Source of the DNA: Volvox africanus
Lineage: Eukaryota; Chlorophyta; Chlorophyceae; Chlamydomonadales; Volvocaceae
Assembly (NCBI GenBank): GCA_030268105.1
Contig: BSDZ01000011.1
Coordinates: 496,001 to 560,000, forward strand
Length of the DNA: 64,000 bases
Direction of reading: 5' to 3'
The position numbers and the translations under genes are program-made. Under the pieces are notes generated by a model, which did no database searches, had not been told where the DNA came from, and worked only from the letters and a program-made list of their open reading frames with translations. Shown here piece after piece: positions 13,501-25,028 of this stretch (position 1 is the first letter of the stretch; each line of letters opens with the position of its first letter).

Positions 13501-14910
13501 AAGGAAAGTATCCCGCCAGCGGCCATCCACCTGCCACCCTAGCCGTGTCACCCCCCAAGCTAGTCCCGCCACCTGGTGCGGCTGCATTTCCCGCAGTCGC
13601 GACCCCAGGGCTGCCAGCAGTAGCGTCCGACACCGCTCCCCTGGCTGGAAGGCCACCTCCGCAGAGGCGCTCACCACGCGCACCAAATCCTCACAACTTA
13701 GCTCGCCGCTGCTACCTGTGCGGCCGGCGGACGCTGTTGTCTGACCCTTCTGCTGCTGACGGTGGTGATCCGGGGCCCGGAAGCGAGACTTCCTCAGCTG
13801 TCGGGCCCCCTGGGTTTCTGTAAGGCGTGCCATTTCCCGTGCGGGCGCTGGTTCCTCCATCGCTTCATCGAGCTTCTCTAGATGCCGTTCAAGACATCGG
13901 CTGAGCGCCTCTTCATACAGCGCAAGCCAGGGCGACGTGGGCCTTACGCCCAACTGCACCAGTGCCCATAGCAACTGCGCAAGCTGCGGGCCCGAAAGAG
14001 ACGGCAAGCCCAGCTGCAAACAGCTCATGCACAGACCAAGCCATGCGTCCCCCGGCCGTAGATTGAACGCCGCGAGTGCCGACACCACTGCAGCAAGTTC
14101 TGGACTCGTCAGCCGCGCCAAGCCTGACGCTGCCGACGCGAACGCCACTGCTGACGGCGATGCCGCCGCCGCCGCCGAGGCAATCGTTAACAGTGGCTCC
14201 TCGGGCCCTGAGGTTGCAGCTGCAGCTGCCAAAGCGGGAGAAGATGGAAAGTGAGGCGGTGGTACATGCGATGGTGCAAGGTGAGACGGTAAGGAAGTTG
14301 ACACGGGTGCTAGCGTATCCGCCAAGCTTTGTTGAAGTACATGGCCCAGCAATGGTTGTTGCGGCATTGCCGCCGCAGCTCCCGGTGCCGGTCGGCGCGC
14401 CAGGGAGTCTGCAAGCCGACGCAGCACCTCCGGGTTGGCGCTTCGCAGCCCTGCTAGGGAGTTGATTATGGCTGCAACTTCGTGTGGCTGAAGGAGGGCT
14501 AAGTGGACGTTGAGCAGGGCGTATGCGGGTTGCAAAGCGTCGGACAGAAGTGCAGCTTCGATCGGCCCTTGAGCGCTGCTGCGCCACCTGGCTGCCAGGT
14601 GCCGGAAGGCGGCGACGGCATCTGCGGGGCGCGTGTCGGTCGCCAACTGTGTGCGGACCACACCCGGGAGGGCATCATGGGTACGGCCAGATAGCTGGAG
14701 GAGTAGCGCATGGATGGCGGCAAGGTCTGTGCACCTCGATAGTCGGGTAGATAGCAACGCCGATTTCGCGGCGCGTTTGCTAGCCACCTGCAGCCCGCTA
14801 CCAGAAGAGGCACAGATTGCAGGGTTTTGATGCTGCCTCCGATTTAATATGAGGCAATAGTGGTGGATATTCGACGGCTTGTGTACAAAATAATACAGTT
14901 GTCGATGCAT
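10555..14910 (-). CDS. Octotricopeptide-repeat (OPR) protein
   Basis: Exons on the minus strand 14910-13498, 12990-12853, 12731-12149 and 11900-10555, all phase-consistent, give 1,159 residues from an ATG at 14910. The protein carries degenerate 38-residue repeats of the OPR class: pattern W-x(3-5)-L...LLW.L..LG..P...W. Tryptophans recur exactly 38 residues apart at 290/328, 465/503 and again in exon 4 (RRWSQAFLEA to RPSKEW). Exon junctions 1-2 and 2-3 each fall inside a repeat and restore its spacing, which supports the model. Long Ala/Pro/Ser/Gly linkers separate the repeats. OPR proteins are alpha-helical, bind RNA sequence-specifically and control single chloroplast (or mitochondrial) transcripts; chlamydomonads have a large family. 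The N-terminus is Arg/Ser/Ala-rich and acid-poor, fitting a plastid or mitochondrial transit peptide. No RAP or catalytic domain is visible. The specific target RNA cannot be told from sequence alone. Confidence 0.86.
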
Positions 14911-17444
14911 GACGAATTGTCACGAATCGTTGGGCGTGTACCTGCTAACAAAGCTCAGAAAAAGCCAATCCCTTATGAGATACATTGATCATTGCTTGAA
15001 TCAGGTAAGCTAATAACAATATCTTTCGTAAGATATACCGCTGGCGACGGCAAGCTTGCACCCGATTGTAAAGACATGAAGGCGTGAAATTCCTACAGTA
15101 TGGAGTTCGTATTTATTCGTATAACACTGAAGGCATTTTTCCCACATAATTTGGACGGGGACGTATGTGACCATTTGTACGACGTAGATATCAAAGATTT
15201 CAAGGAAAGGTTGCAGGGGCATGGCAAGTAATAAGTGGCAATCTGGTAAAGCCCGTCCCTGTGCTGCCTTGCTGCCTGCGTTACTCTTACACTTTTTCTT
15301 CAATTTTACGTTCAATATAGCAGCATTGGAGGACATACAGTAGCTCAAATTGTCCCCTCAAGGGCGCCGTACATACGACCCTGTCCTGAGCTCCTGACCC
15401 CTGTTGTCAGTGCAAATATGTATACATGGCGTGGCAAACAGACACCATTGCTGTACCTTCGCTTATTCAGGTTCGCCAACTAACCAAGTATTGCAAGATG
15501 GCGTGAAATCCGCAGTGCATGGACACGTGCGTATCTGGGATTTCCCAGGAAGACGAGCATCGCATCTTGGACACCGGTACTTGCAAGGCGCCGCGTACCT
15601 TATGGGTTACAAAAAAAGGACCCTGCAAGAACCCGGCCTGCACGACCTTACAAAATATCAATCTAAAATAACGTCGTTATTATCCATCCCTGCAATGGCG
15701 ATGGGTTCCGGATTCATAAACACTTGACATAATTGGCAGCAACGCACGAACAACAACCAGCATGTGCATTCCTGCGAACAATTTATTGCAACAAGGCCCA
15801 ACTTCCTGGCGGGGTGCGGGGAGCGGGTTATGGGCAGGCAACTAACTCATCCATACTCCACCAGGGTGCTGAAAAGGGCCTCTAAGGATCATCGTGTTGC
15901 AACTCACATCTGGTAACCGGTTAGTACCGCTTCGTTCCCGTTACCCACACACTTAATATGCAAATGCCAGGCCAGAAAGTACCGTCGACAAAACACCGGC
16001 CTAAACATTTTGTAGCTTAATTAGATGAAGGGACCAGAACTTCGCCCTAACACCTGAACAGCAACGACTTCAGTAGTCCTGGCAAGAGACACAAAGCCTG
16101 AAGCGGCTCAAGGAAAAGAGCATCGGGTAACCCCAAAGGTTACGGAAGTGCTGGGGTCGCAAGTGTAGCACATACGATTTCACCATGAATAGAGCCGAGC
16201 ACCGTAGCAAAACCTTCCCCAACCCCCCTAGTTACTATGCAGTCCATCCACATCTAGGTATCTTCGGGCTCGGCTCCCAATAGTCCTTGGTGTCTAAACC
16301 AACACTCAGCTCAGCTCAGCCAGGACAGCGTGCGCGGGAATGCCAGCGCCCAACGGCGCCTGCCTGCAGAGACTCAGGCCTGCAGGCAAGACCTTTTTTA
16401 CTTCGAGCACATCAGTCGGTCGGTCTTGCGCGCGCAGGCAAAAGGCACTTACTATATCACATAACTGGCACTACAGCACAGCATAGCTATAGCAGACGGC
16501 ACACACAACAGGCGCAAACGCAGTAAACGGCTACATCTGAAGTGGACACAGAAAACCTCCCCCCACAGCCGGTTGCGATTGCGGGTCAGTGTCGGTGCTT
16601 AAGTAGTATTTGACGCTACGGGCGCGGAAATAAAAAATCCACCCTCCTTGTCCTTCCTGACGGGGTAATGCATGACAGTAACATGTTGTGTTGTTGACAC
16701 AGCGTGATGCGCAAACAGCACTTCAAGCGCTAAGCTCGCCATATGGCGGGTACGCAGTCCTTGTTTGTCCTATAATCAAGTCCTCATTGAGAGGCAGGCC
16801 GCAACGTAAAGCATCAAACCGAACTTTAACGGTGCCTAATTTGCACATGAAAAATCTACCTAGCGGATAAGTGCGCTCCCTTACATCTGGGGAAGAAGGG
16901 ACCTACAGGGAAATGCGGTGTGGCAAGGACATGCGCGCCGGTGCGCTGGGAAAGCCAAACGAGCAAGCTCCCCCCTAAGAGCCACAGAGGCGGCCCTGCA
17001 ATGTTTTACTGGTTACCGTTACCATGTCCTCCAGGCGGCCAGTTTTCACACGATGGCAACACACGCCCAGTGCTGTTCTATCCGCGGAGCCCCCCCTCAC
17101 CCTGCCTCGTTACTCCATCAACACCACGGATGTATAGAGCAAAAAACAATCAGTTTAGGGATATCAAGGTGATGATTTAGCATCGTCTCTTTGTGCGTTA
17201 TTATCTAATCGAGGGGTTTGGCGGTGTTTTCTCCCCTAACGCGCTGAATCCCCCAAGAATAAATCGTAAGTGCCTAAGCAGGAGTGCGCGTTGCATGTGC
17301 AGAAATGATATTATAGCCACCAGGCAAATACAACAGCAATGACAACAATTGTTTATGCTTAATCAGCACCCGATCGCGAATAGATCCGTCCGTCAGCCTC
17401 ACTGGTGCCCGAGTTCCTCCGCCCCACGCCTTCCTGGCACAAAT
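14911..17444. other. Intergenic region, no gene seen
   Basis: Between the start of the OPR gene and the end of the next minus-strand gene. Open frames (for example 15404-15727, 16287-16526) lack ATG starts, splice partners or recognisable content. I see no tRNA or other RNA gene. Confidence 0.45.
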
Positions 17445-19649
17445 TCAAAACTGAGTGAATATTAGCTCCCGGGACGTTGTGCTCTTGGCCCACGAGGACT
17501 GCCCGGTCCCCCATCTCGGTGACAGAATACTCCGTGGTAAGCTCCCTGACCTACGAATGCTGCTTTGCTCGCGTATCCGTAGAGATCCCAACGGCCGCCG
17601 CATAGCGAGCTCGACCCTGCTGCGGCTCGGGTCACCTTCGCCGCTGCTTTGGCTGCTGCCAGACGCCGATCCCCGCAGTGACTTGGGCCCCCTAAATGCC
17701 TGGCCCCGCCTCTCGACTGCGCTGATTGCGCCAAAGGATCTGGAGCCGACGTGGTGAAGGTGCGGTAAGCGCACGCCGCTGCCGCTGACGCGGCGCCTGG
17801 AATGGCTTCCGGCGCCCTGTGCTGCAGCAGTCCTTCCTCCCGCAGTGCCGTGACCTTCCGGCATGCAAGGGTCGTCAGAACGTCGCCGCGGCGGCACCAC
17901 AACTCCATCCAGCGACTGTGACACCGCCCGTATGCCGACAGGATCCCGGCGCGCAGCAACGTTCACCTTGAAGCTGCCTAAGCTTGAGCGCTTATGACAG
18001 GGCACAGTCCCGGATAGCGACCCCTGCTCTTGCAGTTGTTGCTTGTCCTGGTCACCAGGTGATGCCGCTTGCTGGGAAAGCTGCTGAGCACGGAGCCCTC
18101 CATGTGGCTGTAACCGTGACTGCGGTGGCGGTAGGGGGGCCTGCTCGGTCTGCTGACTCTCGGGCGGTCGCTGTTCCTTACCTTGCCCAGGCGTCCCAGG
18201 CTGCACCGGGCTCGCGGCGGGAGGCAGCTGCGGCAGAGAGCCCCTCGTGGACTCCCTGTAGCCCAGACTGCCAGGGGAGCTAGACCGGCTAGCACCGGGG
18301 GATACACCTGCGTCCTCGCCGTAAGGCCGCCCTTGCTGCTGCTGCTGTTGATGTGCATGCGGGGGCGGCGACGGCTCCTTGCGGCCATATTCTTCTTGGT
18401 GGTGCGTGTGCTGTCGCTGGATCCGAGATTGGCTGCGTCCGCGATCCCCTCGCCCTTTCTTCATGCTGGTGTGAGAGATTCGTGGCGGCGGTCCAGAGTC
18501 GGGTTCCTCTACATCCTACGGGCGCAGCCAATTGCCCTGATTGCACCCGGGTTGCATTTTTGCATAGAAAACCGGATTGCATACAAACGGAATTCCCTCC
18601 CGAGTATGTGTGGTAGGAGTTATGAGGCCCACGGGCGCAGTCTGGGAAGAAGCGAAAGGTTCACCCCTAGATAACACAGTGAAAAAGAACAGATATCAAG
18701 GACAAGAACATGTGTACCAGATGTAGGAATAGGGTGCCATATCACCAGCAATGGAAAGGGATCGACCTGGCTGATTGGAAAGGAAGTTGCGAGTTCTGTT
18801 GTACTTGAGGTAGTCGCCTCACGATGCCCGTACCCCAGAACAAGAGGGCTCTCGTTTCGTCAGCCACGTATACGCTCCATTGACCCGTAACTGCCGGGAC
18901 TTCTTTGCCATTTTCATGTTGAACCCAAGCACCAAGCGGTTCGGCACCCTCCCCGAATGAGAAATAGGCACGTTTTCCACCATACTGCTGTGCCCTACTT
19001 ACCACTGATTGTGCATACGTCTTGGTTAGCTTCGTGGACACAGCGGTAGATCGCTGTAAGACGCTCTGTAGCAAGACGTCCAGCGATGTGGTGGAGCCTC
19101 CCGCGCCCCCGGAGTGGACAGAGTGCAACGCCCCATGGCCACGGGTCGTTGACTGACTGAGCTTTGGAGCGCCGACGGGAGGTATGGATACTTGCTCCGA
19201 GATTGCGTCCGACCACAGGGGCTTGGATTCCAAAGGCTCGAGCGCGTTTTTTTCAAGGCTGCCTTCGGACTGCTGCGGCGATATGGTGGGGCCAAGCGCC
19301 GCAGAGCGTTCCTCGACGCTCAGGTCCTGAAGATATGCGCGTTGACGGCGAATCTCCTCCGCTTGGGCAGCCTTCCGCTGTGTGAATTCTCGAAGGAACT
19401 GTGCATGGGAACGGCTTGGATGATCCACTTGCGATGCCTTGATGCAGTTCGAGGGTATTGCTAATTCGCCCGAAAACTATTCCGTAGTAGCAAAGCTAGA
19501 ACATAAAGAAACTGCACAGTTACTCCATAACATAATCCCAATCCCAGATTCTTTTAAGAAGATAACTTCACCGGCATCCTATGGAACTCGAACCGACCGT
19601 TATCGACTTTCCGCTATCAAAAAGACCTACTTTTGCGGTATGTGACCAT
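17445..19649 (-). CDS. Hypothetical protein, largely disordered
   Basis: Proposed minus-strand exons 19649-19631, 19460-18823 and 18515-17445 give 575 residues. Exon 1 is only 19 nt (MVTYRK plus one base) and is the least certain part; its GTAGGT donor and the TTAG acceptor at 19461 fit in phase. Exon 2 to 3 joins GTGAGG at 18822 to an AG at 18516-18517, phase 0 on both sides. The N-terminal third has a charged helical stretch (FLREFTQRKAAQAEEIRRQR), then a compact segment rich in aromatic residues (RAYFSFGEGAEPLGAW, GQWSVYVADETRALLFW) that may be folded. The C-terminal 357 residues are Gln/Pro/Arg/Ser-rich with a Gln run, typical of disordered tails in volvocine proteins. I recognise no family. 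The two big frames could instead be separate genes. Confidence 0.5.
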
Positions 19650-20625
19650 CGCGTGCTTAAGTAATTGTCGTCGATCTGCTCCACCCCTCCAGCATGCTCA
19701 GGGAAGCTGTCATCTGTGGAGCTCGCGAACCATGACTTGGTTTGTCCTCCAAAACCAAAACGATGGTTAATTGCGATATACAAATTATCGCACATCGTCA
19801 GGGGCCACCAGTGCCCTGCCTGCTGTGTCAGTCCGTGACTGAACAAAGTCCGACTCCTAAAAACGGGTCCCAAGGAACGTAAATCCTACCAGATATAAAT
19901 TCCATCCATAACGTATACTCAGAACTGCGACTAGAGCGTCTATTTTCCGTAGCACTGGAGGTAAAGCCGCCGCGGCCCAGGAGCCCCTAAGTTTAAGTAG
20001 GACTGCGCGTTCATCAGCAACAACTAGTTATTCAGAAATACTAGTTCTGTGCTTTTTAGAGGTCATGCCAAGGTAGTCGACAATCGACGCGTCACGCGGG
20101 CCTTACGGGTGCCACTCTGTAAGCTTTAACTTTTAAAGTTAATCGACGCGTCGAATTTGGTTTCTGATTTTTTAATATTAGTGTTTTATGTGATGTGCTT
20201 AGGGATATTAATGTTTCAAGAACCTCGGTTTTATGCCGCGAAAGGCTTCGTTCTCGCGTGTACGGCGTTTGCAGATAGACTTCGAATCTATCCACCACAA
20301 TTCGATGACTGTAAGCGACAATTTGTCCCTTTAACCGTTCTTGAAAACAAAGCTTTGTACAACTTGAAATGATAAAATTGCCCCGGATACGCATGTAGCC
20401 ATAACGGGTGCCTACCCATTTCCTTAGATCTCTAGGAACGCTTACAGCACAACGCGCTGGGCATGCGCATTCATCCCCAAATCGACGTTCTAGGTCTCAG
20501 TACTTACGGAATAACAAACAGATTAGCGAAGGAAACGTAGTCTGGATTATAGATATCCCCGGTGCGATGATTCGTGACGGCAGCAACAGTGGGAGCATCT
20601 CTTCATGAAAGGGGAGGTTATAAGC

Positions 20626-20665
20626 CCGCAGCTGACGCGGCTCCGCAGCTGCGGGGCCGCGTCAG
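20626..20665. repeat. Nested GC-rich inverted repeat (hairpin)
   Basis: CTGACGCGGC at 20632-20641 pairs with GCCGCGTCAG at 20656-20665. Inside it CCGCAGCTGCGG (20643-20654) is a perfect palindrome, and CCCGCAGCTG at 20626 also pairs with CAGCTGCGGG at 20646, so two alternative hairpins are possible. No gene flanks it closely. Confidence 0.85.
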
Positions 20666-22754
20666 TGACCCACGATAGGCCCGTGAGTGCCTGTGATGTA
20701 CGGCGTGATACAGGGAGTGGTGCTGTCATTAATGACCAAGCTCAGGGGATGTCCTGACTGGAGGCCGAGGAGCGCTTTAGCCGCACAGCTTGAGCAGGAG
20801 TGGTAGGTCGGCCTTTGCCGCGTGGCGGTGCTTTTCAGGCGCAGGGGACTCTTTTAAGGCAGGTGCGTATTTGCCCTTACTCATCCATACACTATTTTTT
20901 ATGCTCTAAAGATGCTACAGCCTATGACTGAGTCTTTTAAGATGACTGAGGTCATGCGAGATTTGATATAAGGCATGTCGGTGCAACCGTTGTCGTACGG
21001 GGAGCCGCCCCATGTACGGCACGGGTAGTTGTTTTGAGTGGCTAAACGAGTAGAAGTTAGAACGGCCATATCGTGACAGCTACACGAAGAGGCGCATATG
21101 TATATAACTCGTTTAGTCTGCTTCCCCATCCTTAACGCAGTTACTGTGCTTGAATCGGTGAGGCGGTAGGCCGAAAGCAAATTGATAACAGCTTAGGCGA
21201 CAGCGGGTTTTGGGCTGAATGACGGTGTTGCTTATGGCCATCAATACGAGGTACGCTTTCTGGGGTTTATTCCATCAAGTCATTCCGCTGCTGGCATCGC
21301 GTACATTCTTCCAAAGCACTTGAAAGCTGTGATCGGGTTTTCTGCATCAAGTCTTGCTAACGCAATATGTCGCGGCTGAGGGATCAGGAATTAAGCGCTA
21401 CCGGGCAGCAAGTGAATGCGCCACGCCTTTCGTAGCTGCGTGTTTTACCGTGCCGTCAGAGCGAATCTGCCACTCCCTCCCACCTACCCGCTTTCCTGCC
21501 TTGTCAATTGACCACCTCCAGAAGGGGTTCCATATACCTTGCGGAATGTTCTTTAGCATCCTGTTTTTTGGATATTATTTTGTGTTTTGTGACTTGTGGA
21601 CTGGATGGATGTTTTGCACGCCCTTGGCAGGACTGGATTGAGCTTATTGAGTGTCAAAAATCATCCCTCGTCACTATTAATGAGAGGTTTTTGCTGGAGG
21701 GTGAGGACCTGCGCGTTTCGGAGATGGGTGCGGTGTGGTTTGATGCTGATCCTTGAGACCTTAATTGATACATACGTGTAGGACTTCCCGTGGAGACTGG
21801 TACGTGGGCGAGTCGGAGCTTGGTTCTCGCCTTCAGTTGGTCGTACGACAAGATTTGTACGGCGATTGACAGTGTTAGGAGGTGTCGATTTGTCAGTGGG
21901 GCGTGTTTAGGTTGACTTGTAATCTTGCGCTGTGAAAATGCTCTGTATGATGTCCCGAAGCAGGCTGTGCAACTTAAAACGTGCATGCTCGCAAAGCAGG
22001 CCGCATGAATGGCCAAATGGAATGACTGGGCTAGATGACGGCTAACGGGATGCCCTTATTAAAGATATGTTTGCGTCCAGGGGACCCCTGGGCTCAAGCG
22101 TCAATTCTGTTAGTAAGGGTAACCTCAGTTAGGGATCAAAACTAGCTTTGCTGAGGCGGCTCCCAAGGCCAGTTTTCATTCACTACATGCAAATCCAGCA
22201 TACCTGAGTAATAAGACTGGGAACAGGACGCCGTCAAAAAGTTATCAGTAATCTGCCGGCTCCTACCCTCTTGCACAGGCCATCTAGATGTCGGGGTTCC
22301 TTGACGTGCCCAAGGGCCCTTCGTCCAACGAAAGCACGCTTTAGGGGTAGGTGGCTGGCGCGACACCGCAAGCCAAGGTGTTTCATACCGTTCAAGCTGT
22401 TGAAGTATGGATAATCAGCAGCAGCCTTTTGCACAGCGTCGGCTAATCCGAGGTCAACGGTGCAGCGCTGTGGTTTTTTTTGAGGTTGTACTGTGGCTGT
22501 ACTGTGGCAGCACTGTGGCTGTACAAGATGCATAGTCCGTAAGTACTTGGATAATATGAAAACAATATCATACAGACCGTATTTTCGTTGTTGGGAGTCT
22601 GACTTTGGGTACAGGTCAAGTAACAAAAACATTTTTCCGTTATGGTGGTTACAAACTTACAATGGCGAGAAAGGCCAGGGGGCCTTATACGCCCCATCAG
22701 AGCATGAAAACCCCTGAAGACCACCTTGCCTCATCTCGTAGGAGGTTCACTTTG

Positions 22755-23103
22755 TAACACAGGGTGCAATAGGGCATGATGCCGGGGTACAAGTTTCCCC
22801 ATTACAATCCTCCCCGCTCTGCAGTGAACATCCTAGGCCGCCCCTCGCACCCTCTGGGCCACCTTGCGCCTTGCACCCGACGGATGGGATTTGTTTTCCC
22901 GGCACAACCGTCCACTTTTTTCCTTTAGGGCGGGGGTCGTAACCCTGACGCAGTGCCAGCCGGGATATCCACCATAGGGCAGACGGGATTCATACATATC
23001 CGGTCGCTTCAGCATCAACCTGTATATGCCATCTGGGGTTCGGATCAGGGGCCTTGTGTCAGATCCCTATCAATTCGCACCATTATAACACAGGGTGCAA
23101 TAG
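22755..23103 (-). repeat. Duplicated segment with an 18-bp identical core
   Basis: TAACACAGGGTGCAATAG occurs at 22755-22772 and 23086-23103. Flanks are also similar. Read on the minus strand both copies give related peptides, PGITRYCTLCYNGAN and PGIMPYCTLCYKVN, so the duplication may be the remnant of a coding repeat with a C-x2-C pair. Between them a minus-strand frame reads RTPDGIYRLMLKRPDMYESR and ends near 22833. No intact gene. Confidence 0.55.
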
Positions 23104-23236
23104 CGTGTAATGCCAGGATGCGAGTTCTACCCTTACACAGTTAATGGATGGCTTTTTCTTAATATTGATCTACATTTATCCACTTGTAGTTGCTGCACAC
23201 CACGTCACCAGGTGGAAAACTGGAAATGGTCTCTGT

Positions 23237-23554
23237 CTATGCGTTGAACTTAAATAGTCCTGGGCATACATGCACATGCAGAGCGCCTTTAGGCTGGAGA
23301 ACCCCACTTGGTGGAACTGCTCGCCACTGACTATGAACTTGCTCATTAGCAAAGTCTTCCTTTGTCTTTGGAAGAGCAACAGCTTTGGGGGGCTTCATAT
23401 CATCATTCGCGTACATACATTCATAACGTTTTCCAGGCAAAAATGCGTCTTGTGTGTAATATCCTGGGGTATGTACGGGTAGTTTCCAGGATGGACCGTG
23501 TATGGTCATCTTCTGATTGAGCCTTTGCTTAGGCGGATACAACAGAGACAACAT
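23237..23554 (-). CDS. Unidentified 105-residue open frame
   Basis: ATG at 23554 to TAG at 23237. The frame is uninterrupted and begins MLSLLYPPKQRLNQ, with a fairly polar, Pro/Lys-rich composition. Codon choice is not the GC-ending pattern of the neighbouring genes. No splice partner or family recognised. It sits just upstream (on the same strand) of the duplicated C-x2-C segment, so both may belong to one decayed element. Confidence 0.25.
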   Translation of the reverse strand: MLSLLYPPKQRLNQKMTIHGPSWKLPVHTPGYYTQDAFLPGKRYECMYANDDMKPPKAVALPKTKEDFANEQVHSQWRAVPPSGVLQPKGALHVHVCPGLFKFNA

Positions 23555-24629
23555 TTTGTGAAACCTACTGGGCCCAAAGGTCGGGTGCCCCAGCAGCGGG
23601 AGCTGGGCGCTGAACTAGGGCTGATATCTTAAAATGCCCTCAGTACAATTGATGCATCCTATTAAATCCACCTGGACATGTTACCGCATCGGAGGATTTT
23701 CAAATAGTTGGACCATTATCACCCATACTCATCCCAGGATCGGTGTCCACCTTGTACAATCCATCATCAGTAACCATCCCAAGTCTCTACCAACTTACTG
23801 CTCTAAAATCCAAAATACATTTTTGGTAACGAAAAACTGGTATGGAAAAAAACACTGTTGGGTGACTGAGGACCGCATGAAGGCCAGCTGGCTGATTCCC
23901 TTCCTGAGGTTCAGGGCCTTGGGTGCCTTGAAGTGAAAATTTTTCTAGGTCAAATTGCCGGGGCCAGGGTACGTCCACGACATGTGAAGAACATTTGAAA
24001 AAGCCGTGCTAGGTGACCAATCAAGCAGTTATCCTTGGCCGCACGGTGGGAAATTGATATTTTGACCCCAACTCTCCAGAAGCCCGGTGCTCTATTGATA
24101 TGTATTAACCAATCGTGAAAACAACAGGCGCTACGCGAATGAGTGCATACGTTTCCAAGACGATCCTAACCGCCGACAAAGTGAAGCCAGAGCATCTTAC
24201 AATAATGTCAAGATGTTTTGGCGACCTGCCGCATTATCACAATGGAAGACCGATGCATTTATCCAGCAGCGCGCAAAGAAGTATCAGAGCACTGCATGGG
24301 CGTGATTTCATGGAATATGCTGTTATCGATGCGGATATATGGGTACTATGATTATATACGATTCGTACGAAATTTATTCAGCACGAGCTCGTCCACCTTG
24401 AATGGATAACAGCCGCTTATTTTGTATAAGGCCCAACTGTCTAATTTTCAATGTTCAGTGTGCTGCGAGGCATATGTCTTAAATTTAAATCAACCTTAGA
24501 CGACGTGTGTACTTTGGCCCTGACGCCTTTCCGCTACCTGTGTATTACCCCAATAATCCGTCATAGCCTAGAAAGACGGGCAGGAAGCAATTGTCATCAG
24601 CATTTTTTTGATGTCTTATCTAACCTTGT

Positions 24630-25028
24630 ATGCATTTTAAGGTGCATTCCAACAAAACGGCGCTGCACGCACCACTGTCGTCTCTAAGCCCGCCCGTGCG
24701 CGGCTTCGTTGGTGGCGGTCGTGGAGTTAGGCCATCGTTTGGAGGCAGGCCAAAGGTGAGAGAGTTAGCCATAGTCTCCATATGCCTTGGGCGATATAGT
24801 TACTTGGATGATGAATTTGGCCAAATCTTTTGTGCAACAATTTGATATACAATGCAGGACATTGCCTGCGCGGCTGGCGGAGGCGTTCACACTTAGCTTG
24901 GCGACGGGACAGAAAGGACCTGTCAACGTTGGAGGCTTGCAGCAGTCGGACGCTTTCCTTAAACGCTACTTGTGCTGTCAAGGATTGTGAATTCGCTATA
25001 CCAGGTTTCTATCGTCAGTTTTGATTAA
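24630..25028 (+). promoter_or_regulatory. Candidate upstream ORF in the VTC2 5' leader
   Basis: An ATG at 24630 opens a GC-rich, coding-like frame (ending FVGGGRGVRPSFGGRPK) that reaches a strong donor, AAG|GTGAGA, after 24755. Two acceptors precede the VTC2 start. Splicing to 25019 ends the frame at TGA 25022-25024, three bases before the main ATG; splicing to 25005 ends it at TAA 25026-25028, which shares its last A with the main ATG. Either way the peptide (about 43-49 residues) stops at the main start and is out of frame with it. An ACG in the same frame (about 24657, A at -3, G at +4) could be the real start. Land-plant GDP-L-galactose phosphorylase mRNAs carry a conserved uORF starting at a non-AUG codon that represses translation at high ascorbate; equivalence here is inference. 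Confidence 0.5.

Larger units (their letters stand above)
19650..24629. other. Gene-poor region with hairpins, direct repeats and small unidentified ORFs
   Basis: No multi-exon gene could be assembled. It holds a GC hairpin (20626-20665), a 12-bp direct repeat AATCGACGCGTC (20082-20093 and 20141-20152), a short TGTGGCTGTAC tandem near 22486-22525, an 18-bp duplicated motif (22755 and 23086) and a few minus-strand frames listed separately. Base composition is AT-richer than in the neighbouring genes. Confidence 0.5.
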
